A stretch of 64,000 nt of DNA, from the NCBI GenBank assembly GCA_033980235.1, contig CM067068.1, positions 37,475,869 through 37,539,868 on the forward strand, read 5' to 3'. Position numbers and translations under genes: made by a program. This DNA comes from Diadema setosum (Eukaryota > Echinodermata > Echinoidea > Diadematoida > Diadematidae). This document shows, piece by piece, positions 1 to 11,339 of the stretch (position 1 is its first letter; the number at the start of each line of letters is the position of its first letter). The notes under the pieces were generated by a model. The model was not told the DNA's origin and searched no databases. It worked only from the letters and a program-made list of their open reading frames with translations.

Positions 1-313
1 TCGTTCAATCGAAACATTGTATATCTTTATATCTGTGTACCAAAGCTTCGTGGAGCTGTTCTGCTGAATAAAGAATCACAGATCTGGTCTGGCATCGTCG
101 AAAAATAGAAAAAAAAATTCATTTTGGCATCCCGGTCAACTGAACCTTGATCAAAGGGCTTCTAACATCCGGTACGGTGTCATTTGTTCTTGAAAATGTA
201 CAATACCGTAACATTAAAAACTCCTATGGAGTTATTAAAATCGATCTATACAAAACAGAAATTTCACGTATCTCAAATCATTTCGTCAACATTGAAATGA
301 CGGTGCCGTGCGA

Positions 314-381
314 GTGGTTGAAGTACTTGTAAAATCTACATATTTATGTGGTTGAAGCACTTGTAAAATCTACATATTTAT
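314..381. repeat. 34-bp tandem duplication
   Basis: GTGGTTGAAGTACTTGTAAA... (314-347) repeats immediately at 348-381 with one substitution. Recent slippage or unequal exchange. Confidence 0.85.
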
Positions 382-1024
382 GTGCTTGCTCATAAGGCTA
401 CTTTTTGCCTGTACCTTTTATTCCCCCTCCATATCTGTCCATGACAAATGTTTCGATATGATATTACTCAACATGATAGATGTATAAGATTTCAGATTCC
501 TTCGTGTGAATTCCCCAGAGTCGTGCGAAGAGTCGACCCAGATCGAGTAAAGTGTGTCGGGGTAATAATTTTCCTCTCTCCCTCTTTCTCTTTCTCTCTT
601 TCCTTCTCTCTCTCTTGGCAGCGTATTTATATTATCATTTCTTTCATGGGTGTTGACAAACTTGATTTGCAAGTCAAAACAACAACATCGTTACTGCAAT
701 TTCCAGGAAATATGCGTGAATGGAACTTTGACACGCAGTGCTGATTGATAATACAGATTGAATCCGAAAAAAAAAAATCCCGAAGTCTCCCATAGGATGA
801 AATCTGTATTGCTGCTTATGTATCACGTCAACCTTAACGTAGATTCTTTCATCAGCTATTTTTTTAGTTTGACGCCTCCGTTAAGATCATGCACGTCTTC
901 TTCATCTCCTTCAGCGTCGAAATCGCCATCATCTTAGTCGTCATCAATGCCAACATCATCGTCATAATCATCAGCAGCTTCTTGATGAGGGTCATTATAA
1001 CCACCATTCTTTCTTCCATTATCA

Positions 1025-1195
1025 CCTTCATCAATATCATCATTATCCTCATAATCGACATCATCATCATCATCATCATCATTTTCCTCATCATCACTAT
1101 TATCGACATCATCATCATCATCAACAGCCTAATCATCGACATCATCATCATCATCATCATCATCATCATTGCCATCGACATCGTCATCATCATTT
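1025..1195. repeat. Imperfect CAT/ATC microsatellite
   Basis: Interrupted ATC repeats, the densest at about 1050-1180. They create long Ile-rich and Met-rich spurious frames. Confidence 0.9.
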
Positions 1196-2457
1196 CCATC
1201 TTCTTCGTTACCATTTGTACACTATTCACGTAGTCATTATCATCAGCATCATTGTCATGAACACTGACATCATCGATGTCGACTCTGACATCCCCACCAA
1301 GGCACGACACTGCGACACACCTTCACACAAGCTCCTCACATATATTCACATCAATAAATCGTGCATCTGATCTTCATGTATACAAAGATTAACGCAAAGG
1401 ATAGCATAGGATACATATCCCAAAATATGTTTTGAATTTTCTCCTGTTTTTTCTCGGTATGATAAAGTATGACAGACGCATGATGTACAACATCTCTTCG
1501 ATGAGAACGTCGGCAAAGTTGATAAATGAAACCTTTACTGTCCGTCCCATGTCAATGCACTTTCCTGCGCCCTGTAGGTTTGACGTATACGCCCTCAATG
1601 GCGGGGGCTTCTGCACTAGCTAATCGAGTGGATGTGAACCTGTAAACGTTGGACCGAAAGGGTGACCCTATTCACGTTTTCAAATGAAATCCTGCTGTTC
1701 CTACATGAAGATTGTTCTTTGTACATTAAGGGACTTATAGAGACATTAAAGGTTTCCATCTACTAAGAGTCACAACAATTAGAAAGAGAACGTGTGATAG
1801 TTTGTGATGTACAGATATGGGAGAATTATGAAGACGCTATGGATGATGAACAAATAAATCAATAACCTGAACGTGAATATCCAATTCCTTAGCAAGTTTC
1901 TTGTTCATTACCATATGAATAAGATTTGTCATCAAATACCAATACATAAGAAAAATAGCATTTCATAATGTAATAATAAGGGTAGAAGATTTCACTGTAC
2001 TTCAATGTCTTCATTCAATCTTATTTGACCACGCGGATTGTATCCTTGTAGACCCATCACTGCCATTGTTCGTTTGCCGTGGAATTAATGAATACATGTA
2101 TTGTACGTGGACTGCCTTTGTTGTTGGCGAGTCGTTACCAACAAACTAAGCCGATAGTTGCCGTGTGCAGCGGTAATACTAACAACCAACGATGATCTCT
2201 CTTCAGGACATGTCATATTGCAATATCAGTATGAAATGTACGATGTTTGAGATAATGATAGCGTGTGTGACTCATAGCCATAGAGGAAACACTTTATATC
2301 TCTCATCCAGATATTTCCCTCGAGATACAGAGTTCAGCATGGCTCTGGACCAAATTTTGTGGGATGTGTTGGAAGCCCTTTGAGATCTGTTTTAGCAGAT
2401 TTGTGAGGAAAGCAGTAAGTCAGTATTATTTCCGGTCTGTAAAACGTCTGAGCCAGG

Positions 2458-3044
2458 TTTAAAGGGGAAATCCAGTCCAAATTATAAGAAAGTATGATAA
2501 GAAAGAGTAAAATATACACGAGTTCAACGGTTAAATTTTGATCGAAATCGGACGAAAAATAAGGAAGTTATGACATTTTGAAATTTCGCTATTTTGGAGA
2601 GACACAGTTCTTGAACAGTCAATATGAATATGCAAATAACAAATTGAGCATGTCATACCTTCACAATACTTGCCATATAGCTTGTTTTGAAATTTCCAGT
2701 TTTTCATTAAAAAAAAAAATCTCAAAAGGCTTAAATTCTCGTACATGTTACTGATCACTATTCTGAAGTTATTCAACCAGGAATAACATCATGTTTCAGA
2801 CTTTAATGACAGAAACATTGAATTTTCATCATTTTTTGTACACGATCAAGAGGAAATTGTGAGGTTATGACATGGTTAGCTCACTCATTTGCATATTCAT
2901 ATCCACTGTACAAGAACTATTTTGCACAAATTAGCAAAACTTCACTTTTTATCCGATTTGAGTTATATTCTTACTGTTGAACTCGTAAGACTTTACTCTT
3001 TTTCATCAGGCAAACTTATATTTGGACTGGATTTCCCCTTTAAA
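2458..3044. mobile_element. Foldback element with 25-bp perfect TIRs
   Basis: The left end TTTAAAGGGGAAATCCAGTC (2458 onward) is repeated perfectly in inverse at the right end (3020-3044), 25 bp in all. Further degenerate inverted matches run inward, for example TATGAATATGCAAAT against ATTTGCATATTCATA, so the whole 587 bp can fold back. No coding capacity. TTAA at each end may be the target duplication, as for piggyBac- or Kolobok-like elements. Confidence 0.8.
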
Positions 3045-4504
3045 GGTAGCGTCTTGAATCATTGCGTCTTTTTTTTGTTTTGTTTTCGATACGAGGGTTC
3101 CCTCAACTGCCAGTATGCGCACGTTTGTTATTAATAATTAATTTTGGCAATAGACCAAAAAGTGCCAGTATTGAAATCCACTTGTAAACCTTGGTTTCAA
3201 GAACAATATTTTTGTTATCAGATATACCTTTGGCAAGATCAAACCAGTTGCCATGGGAACTACGGGAACTGTTTACCAATATTACTGTAAATGTTGGGTG
3301 AGACTATTATAATAGCTTGTTTTTGATATCTTTTGAAATAACCGTATGAAGAGTATGATCGCAAAACGAAAAGAAAGGCAACAACAGGAAAGGGTTATTT
3401 ATCTTCTGTCTTATGACGGACTTACTTTTAAAAGTTCAAAATGACGTTAACCCATTTTGCAATCAATCTTTTCATACTGTAACTGATATATTTTTTTCTG
3501 AGAGTTCATTTTTAAGAGGAAATAGAGTTAGACCTCCTGGTACGTAAGTCAATGTTACGATGAAATAGGATACTGATTTTTAACTCTGCTTGCTTTTACC
3601 CTTTCTAGTCTTTTTGCTGAAATGTTGTTCAACTGAATTCTATGTCAAGTATCAGCAAAACATAGATCTTAATCCAGTAAGGAGTCGATTATTCGACCTA
3701 CTATACAATCTACGGCAGGCATCTCCGATCATGCACCTGGCTGAAGATGTTGAAATGTAGCGGATAAACCGTTTAGGAACGCACTACCCATGTGTATCGA
3801 GGAGAATTGAAGCGGATGACGGTCCGAAGGAAATGGATAGGTATATCCGATCCGAACTTGAGGCGGATGGTGGCTCACCGACGTGCAGACATGGCGGATG
3901 TGACGGTTATTACATGACTCATGATCACAGCCGTAGTCACGGATATTTCTCCCGTACCCTCGAGGTGAATTCCACCGTGCAGCTGGGATCCTTACCTTTC
4001 GCTTTTTATTTCCAAATGATAACTAAAACTTGTAGCTGTATCGAGTGTAGAAAGTGTATGATCACGATTTTTATATTTGTATCAACTGCTGCTACAAGAC
4101 ATCATTACTCCTCCTTGACCCTATTTCATAAAGCTGTTCGTAAAGTTGAATATGACTTTACGAACGACTGGAATACGAAATGCCAATATGTTTGCCCATT
4201 TTTTCTCCTTACGTTTTAACAAAGTACGACTGTATGTCAATATTTCATCTACATTGGGGCAAAAATACTCTTTCAACTAAGAAAGTGTTGAAATGTAAGA
4301 ATAATCATCAACATCTGCAAATTTCAACTTTAGCTACTGAAATTAACAATGATTAGGAAACCCATGTGGCTTGCCATATTTAAGTCGTTTGTAAATTCGT
4401 GCGTAATTTGGGGAACTGCTTTATGAAACAGGGTCCAGCTGCAACTACATCTACATCTTCTTCTCCTTGGACTACTGCTGCATCTATATCAAGAACTACA
4501 CTAT

Positions 4505-4509
4505 TTCTT

Positions 4510-4554
<45 letters not shown>

Positions 4555-4614
4555 TACTACTTCTACTTCTACTACTACCACTACTACTACTACTACTACT
4601 ACTTCTTCTGCTGG

Positions 4615-4650
<36 letters not shown>

Positions 4651-4815
4651 TACTGCTACTGTGTATACTACTACTACTTCTACTACTACTACTACTACTA
4701 CTACAGCAATAACTACTGCTACTACGACAACAACAACAACAATAACAACAATTACTACTCCTACTACTACTGTCACAACAACAAAAACAACAACAACGAC
4801 TACTACTACTATTAC
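4505..4815. repeat. ACT/ACA trinucleotide microsatellite
   Basis: About 300 bp of TAC/ACT units with interruptions, grading into ACA units after 4725. It is open in several frames on both strands, giving homopolymer-like translations that are not genes. Confidence 0.92.
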
Positions 4816-7481
4816 TACGGTTATTGAAGTAAATCCAATAGGATAATGCCAACTAAATATTTACTTAATGACGCCTATCCATTATTCTCCATATCGAACG
4901 GAGAGCAGAAGTTTGATGGTGGCATTTCGAAGTTATATGTGCATGATGTTTCTGTTTTTTTTTTTATTTGCCTCTATTTAATCTTTGCGTGCGTTTGTCG
5001 TTTTGCGTATTTTACTTTGTTCTAGTGGAATCGAGATCAATTAAATGTCCATCAAACTTTATGATGTTATACTTCATTACAAAGTCATGCTGGAGACAGC
5101 GAGGAGAATGGATTTTACTTCACATCAGTATAAGATTATCAAAAAAAAGGACAAAAGTCTCATAATTTTAAGATCATCAAATTGCTCATAATGCGTCAGC
5201 AGCTCAGCATCCTGCCAGACTTTGGAAAGATATCGCCACTGTGTGAAAACCCAAAGTTTTAACGCAAAATTAATCAAGTTAATCCTTATTATGACAAAAA
5301 GACGAGCCAGTTGTCGTGTCGCCATGTACTCTACTTCTGTCATGTTAAAGCGCCGTGAGTGAGGTAAACACAGCAATGATATTGACATAATCTTTGTCTC
5401 TCTGTCATTGGCCTATTGAAAAGAGGTGATTAATTTAAAATTCCTCTTGGGTTCTGGAGTGTTATAAAAGAGTGGTGTGTCACGAAACTATTATATTGAA
5501 GGGTTTAATCGTAAAACTGGTTGAGCGCCAACCAATTTTACGTAAGTCCATCATTAGATAGAGTAAAATAAAAAGCATTACAGTGATTCCTTACTTGCCA
5601 TAACAAGGAATATTCTTGAAGTTATGATGAAAAAGCCCCATATTTTCTTGTTATTTTCTTTTTTTTTAGCAGCTTTAATCGCAAAAATCTCAAATAAATA
5701 AGAATGGAGATTACGCGTTTCGTGACAAAAGTCTGTATTTTATGTATTCACTGTAATACAAGCCATCGGATGAAAAAAAAAAGAGTGAACTTTAAAAAAC
5801 ATCTATTCCCTCTTTTCTTTGAAAACTTTTCTCTTTGACAGAAAGCATCCTTACATGGTTATCGAAATTGCAAGAAACATTTCATAAGAAAGATAATTTA
5901 GTTTGGTATGATTCGCTTACACGACACGTATAACAACCTCACATAAACGCTGAGACGCGGAAGGACTGAAATTTGTACAGTTGGACAGTTTTATGATCCG
6001 TGTTTTACTACAGCCATTTCCATGGTGAACAAGTTGAAGATTGGATGAGGATTTTCTCTTAATTCATGTTATTTCCCCATTTGACAAATATGCCTTTTCC
6101 ACAGAAGTCCCTATTAATTAGCCCCTACCCCACCCCCATTTTGGTTTCAAACGACCTACGTAGAAATCACGGAAGGCTATGATGTATTGGCTAGACTCTT
6201 GCATTCAAATTTCCTTTGTGTGGTCCATTAATGACTCCATTTCTGTATAGATATCCTTGACCGAATTGAGAAAATGTCAATTGATACTAGTCAAGTAATT
6301 TGCTCCCATGAAAACAATTAACCGAATTAGATTTTGTTTTACCGGGAAAATTGTTGAATGTCATTTTGCAGGTATTGAGAGATAAGTTAGCAAACTCGTG
6401 GCATTAGATCACCTCCGCAGGGTAATTTAATTCCTCTCAATTTAAAGATGAAAAGTCACCAGGCGTTTATCATGCAACGATATTTGTTACTTGTCAAGAA
6501 AGAGGGGTTCGTTTTGTTTTTGTTTTTATTTATTTATTTATTTTTTGGGGGGTGGTGTGCTAAATTACTGAATAGGGTTTATTTCTTCTGGTTCTCTAGT
6601 TTTGATAGTCAACCTAGAATCTAGAGTGAGAACCTATTATTAAGAGTCTATTTCATGTGTGGTCTCATTAAAATACGTACTACTGAGAAGATGTTGAGAA
6701 AAAAAAAATTAATTGAACTAAATTGACTTGAAGTAAATTGTACTTTATGTATCCTATTCAGGGAATATTTGGGCGTTATGATCATTGTACACAACTCTAT
6801 TCGGCATGGGCTACTGAGATTTCCTGATGATATTCAAATTCAAGCTTCCATTTCTTCTCGCTTTTTTCTTTCTTCAGTTTTGCAAATTCATCTCAAAGAG
6901 AAAGAGAAAGTTGGGAATAGACGGCACGATAACTGCACGAGTTGAGTTTAAGTTAAAGAATTAAATCTTGATATTACCGGTGAAAATGCCGTTGAAATTT
7001 CTCCGAATCACGTACATCTCAGGCCACTATTGAGCCGAGTGTAACCTCAGCCTTCGCCGTTCTGAGGATAGTTATTTCAACTTGGTAATTAAGTCCGACC
7101 CAGGATTTCCTTGTTATATACGCTGACCCACGCAGTTTAATTTGTGGAGTGAAGGAAATTAGTGTGGTCTTGAAATTTCCGACAGTAATTTCCGAGAAAA
7201 GGGAAAACGTCAATATACCTTTCACGGCAAGTTGTAAGAGATTCTAAGGAGGGAAAGGGAGGTTAGAGAGAAAAAGAATATTTACTTTCTCGAACGCTGA
7301 TATTTTGCCATAAACATGTATTTTTAATCATCATCGAGGTGAATGCTTCGCCTTGAAATTGAGTTTGTGTCTATTTTCTTTTATTCATACTAGATACAAA
7401 AGTTAATCCCTCTTGAGCCAATCTGGACTTGACATTCATGTGCCTCAGTCATGTCAGTGAAGAATTAGATCATTGATGGTG

Positions 7482-7520
7482 TTTGTTTGTTTGTTTGTTT
7501 GTTTGTTTGTTTGTTTGTTT
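7482..7520. repeat. GTTT microsatellite
   Basis: About ten perfect TTTG units. Confidence 0.92.
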
Positions 7521-7740
7521 GGGTTGTTCTTTTTTTAGTGAAAGTAAAATTCGATATCATAAAATTATATTTATAATATCGACGTTAATCTTGAAAAAAA
7601 AAAAGCACACGTCACACAAGGGTCTCGTTGCATAGGATTTCGTATTCAATGGCCAGTAATACTAGACTGTGTGTATTTGGGGCACACTTTTAAGTATCAT
7701 GTCACTTATAAGTATCGTATATAATCACAAACATACACCT

Positions 7741-7893
7741 GGGGCCCGTTGCATAAAAGTTATTATTATGGTAACTTTGCCATCCAATGGTAACTTCCAT
7801 GGAATTCTTGATTTTGATTGGCTGTCGAGTATTGTTGCCATTACCATTGGATGGCAAAGTTACCATAATTGTAACTTTTATGCAACGGGCCCC
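7741..7893. mobile_element. MITE with GGGGCCCGTTGCATAAAAGTTA termini
   Basis: A 153-bp element whose two halves are near-perfect inverted repeats of about 55 bp: GGGGCCCGTTGCATAAAAGT at the left and its complement at the right, continuing through TATGGTAACTTTGCCATCCA. The centre is a short unique spacer. It is non-coding. Short open frames over it are artefacts. Confidence 0.85.
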
Positions 7894-8539
7894 TGGACAT
7901 TATGAAAATAAATTCTGTCGTAACATGGTATGAATCAATGGTTTCTAGTTATAGTTTCCTCATTTTTCTTCATTCTTCAAAGGCAATAGTCTTCTTTCTG
8001 GTTATGAATTGTAACCGTACAGAGCGCCGCGCCTAATTACTGTCTTGCGTGTTTACACTCTGTCTGTCGTCTGTCTTTGGGGAGGGCGAGCGGTTAATGG
8101 GAGCACCAACGGACAGACATTTCTCATACGCTGACCTGGACATTGACGTCAAAAACTGCTATTGTGGTTAATTGCGCTTCCTCGGATCCCTCCCTCAGGG
8201 AAAGGATTTCTGGTTCTTTTTCTTTATGTTAAGAATTTGTAAAGTGTCTATCGCGCTTTCAGGGTTTGAGGTAAGTCAAGATGACAGTAATGATATCAAC
8301 TGACTCTGCCAATACTATACGTAAGTTTTAAACAGAAATGTAAAGACATAAATGGGTTGTAATCCGCGCGATAGTCCATTAACACTTTACCATGATATGT
8401 CAGCATTTGAGTCATGAAAACAACCTCATTGCAGAATGTGTACTGATTTGTTACACACTCTTTTGCATTGTTGAAGTTGTATTTGTACTTGTGTTTGTAC
8501 TTGTACGTGTATTTGTAGCTGTAGTTTCAGTTGTAGTTG

Positions 8540-8556
8540 TAGTTGTTGTAGTCGTT

Positions 8557-8597
<41 letters not shown>

Positions 8598-8690
8598 TGT
8601 TGTTGTTGTTGTTGCTGCTGCTGCTGCTGATTCTGCTGCTGCTGTTGCTATTGTTGGTGTTGTTGCTGCTGCTGCTGTTGTTGGGAGTGA
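8540..8690. repeat. GTA and GTT/GCT microsatellite
   Basis: About a dozen GTA units (8560-8595) followed by TTG and CTG runs. The Val/Ala frame is an artefact. Confidence 0.9.
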
Positions 8691-8887
8691 GATTGTGTCA
8701 TGAGTCCTTTTGCTTTGTCTCAAGATTTGCTGCGCCCTTTTTTTACAGTACTGTGTACTAGTATATGGGGCAGTTCGTCGAGCAGTGGATTATGTTCTTA
8801 CCATAGCAGGCTACATTTTGACCTGAGGGTTTTTAAAATCTGCCGGCTGTCAACTCAACCATCTTTTTCTGACCACCCACAAATGTA

Positions 8888-8907
8888 CACGTGGTATATA
8901 CCACGTG
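8888..8907. promoter_or_regulatory. 20-bp perfect palindrome with two CACGTG E-boxes
   Basis: CACGTGGTATATACCACGTG is self-complementary, with two canonical E-boxes (the bHLH-ZIP type bound by USF/Myc proteins) and a TATA-like centre. No gene start is seen nearby, so function is unknown. Confidence 0.35.
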
Positions 8908-9407
8908 ATATTGGGAATGATGATAACTTGCAAGAAAGAAAGTTATCTGTACGATACGAATTGTCAACAAATCTTCTTTAATTCTCACCCATACAAGTCT
9001 GAAAGTTCTATACAACAAACACGCAAAATGAGTATGTACATACATGATGTGTTATAGGCAATCTAAAGAGTTCAGTTTTTATTGTAGTACTTTTCCTTTT
9101 ACCGCAACATATTCTTATATCTACAACTTACATACAAGGATACGTATGAAACGAAATCTCGTTCACTTTTTCGAGGGTAGAGAGAGGCTCTTATAATGTG
9201 TAAGCATACCAATAGGTCTACATTTGGGTGGATAATAACGCATCTTCAATGGAACTTATGACTAGCCCCTTACATGGTGGTTGATAATAATAATAATTTA
9301 TGCAGCTGTGTCTTCGGTTAAATCAGAAACATGACACGGTATAACTTTTCTTGTCAAGAAATTGAGATATGTGACAACGGACAACACTCCTCGGTTTGAC
9401 TGGGGTC

Positions 9408-9634
9408 ATCCCACGAGCTCAACGGCCACGAGTCATACAGCCCACGAGCTCGACATTGGGAAAAAAAGGTCCATGAGTCATACAGCCCACGAGTCATACG
9501 GCTCACAGTTTTCTGCCTAGTGTTGGACTAGTGGACCTGGTGTGCCTATGTCGGACATGTGGACCTTATATGATTAGTGACGAGCTCGTGGGCTGTATGA
9601 CTCGTGGGCTGCATATGACTCGTGGGTGTTGGAC
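9408..9634. repeat. Dyad cluster of CACGAGTCATACAGCCCACG motifs
   Basis: CCACGAGTCATACAGCCCACG occurs in direct copies at about 9426 and 9486 and in inverse at about 9582-9605 (CGTGGGCTGTATGACTCGTGG). CACGAGCTC and its inverse GAGCTCGTG are also present. The segment can fold as a large hairpin around a spacer with GGACTAGTGGACCT. It is a transposon remnant or a locally amplified hairpin. Confidence 0.65.
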
Positions 9635-11174
9635 TTGTGACGTTCACCCATTACCACCTTAGGGCAACAATGGATTTAGTTCTCGGTGTCAGCATGGATG
9701 TCATGCCGACAAAAAAAAAAAGCAAAAACAAAAACACACACAATGTTACCGGTAAATAAATAAATAACCCTCCTACTTTGTCGACTAACATAGGCAAAAG
9801 TACTTTGCACTTTCTGGTAAGGGTAATACTTAGGATGTTATGAATGTTCAGTTAAACTAGATCAGTTTAGTTAGCTTTGAAACTGTCCTATTATACAACA
9901 TAAAGTCGGCACACAAACTATATGGTCCATAGTCACTGTACATTGTTTGATGGGATACATTCATTGACATTTCATTTATCCCACAATGAGAACGTCCACG
10001 TTTTATGCATGACAAAAACAAGACCACACTATAAACAAGGCATATCAATTCGTTTGTACAGATTGAAAAGAGTACGTTTACGTCTTGAACTCGTTTTAAC
10101 CTTTGAACTTTTGATGCTTCATGACACTTATCGGGCGCTTTGGGAAACAACAGGAAAAAGGTAGCGAAGATATTGCAGGTTAGGAAAAAAAAAAACGAAG
10201 AAAAGACCAAGCTGTCACAGCATAAACTGTTCATTGCTGCTTGTTTGGATGCATCTTTTTTTTTATATATACAACCAAGTATTTTTTTTTTTTTTTTTTT
10301 TGCATAAAGGGAACGTACACACAGAAAGCAATTTTACAGAATTACAACGATTCAAGTTACTGGTCCCTGGCTATTGACTTCCTCAAAATCCCTGACACCT
10401 ACAGCTGTGAATGTTTTATCAGGCATGGGGATAATCGTATCAGCGGGTATCATAAGTGATACACGAGGGAAAAAGAACCGAAATAGAGCTATGATATGTT
10501 GAGGAGTATCAAATATACACGCTGCCTGTTACACCTGTCCAAGTCTATGGATTAGATGGGGAATATGCCAAAATTAGAGCTGTGAGAACTTGTGGAATAT
10601 CATGAGAAAATAAAAGATATCCAGTTTGCCTGTTACAGTTGTCTACGTCTGTTGATTAAAATAATATTAAGATATTTTCTCTGGAAGAATATTAGGAACT
10701 TTACAAGCAGTTACCATCCAGCAATAATTGCTAAAAGAAAAACAAATAGGAAAAAAATCTGATAACTGTTAACAAGGTAGCAAGCGTTAGAATACACGAA
10801 TCAGACTACTCGCGAGATTAGCAGTTTTATAATGATTCTTTGTGGATCTGGAAACACGCTAGAGAACACGAGTTATCCGTAGATACTTGGTGGTGAAATC
10901 TACTATATAGATTAGGAAATTATCTTGATAAGGAAGTCACAGCGTGTATAGACTCGCGCGCATCAGAATATACAGATATATAGCCTGTTTAGAGGTGTAA
11001 TATAACACTTGACATCCCTCGGGAATTGTATATTCCCTAAGAGATTATATTTTCCCGTAGAACATTGTAGAAAGCAGGGTTGAGTGAAAATATTGTCTCG
11101 AGGGGAAAATATTACTCACAAAGGACTGTTAAGTGTCATATAACAACGATAGGCAAGGCAATAAATGTTATATT

Positions 11175-11339
11175 ATGGTCTACATAAATACATATCATTT
11201 TATTTTCTCCCCATCGGCAGCCAGTCAAATTCTAAAATTATATTACCTGACGCAACTGCTCGCACTTACAAGATTTTGATCCTCGCTGCATCACGTGATA
11301 CATTAAGACCAATCACAGACCAGTATTTATGTAGACCAT
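11175..11339. mobile_element. Short MITE with 17-bp perfect TIRs
   Basis: ATGGTCTACATAAATAC at 11175-11191 is inverted perfectly at 11323-11339. The interior of about 130 bp is AT-rich with no ORF. No clear target duplication was seen. Confidence 0.65.

Noticed and set aside
864..1310. Met-rich and Ile-rich ORFs on both strands
   Set aside because: They are translations of an ATC microsatellite.
4399..4852. Tyr-, Ser-, Val- and Leu-rich ORFs up to 142 aa
   Set aside because: All derive from the ACT microsatellite, open in several frames at once.
7019..7225. Possible MAM-domain end (KSWVGLNYQVEITILRTAK)
   Set aside because: Only a vague resemblance: no Cys, no conserved Asp-Asp near the end and no splice sites.
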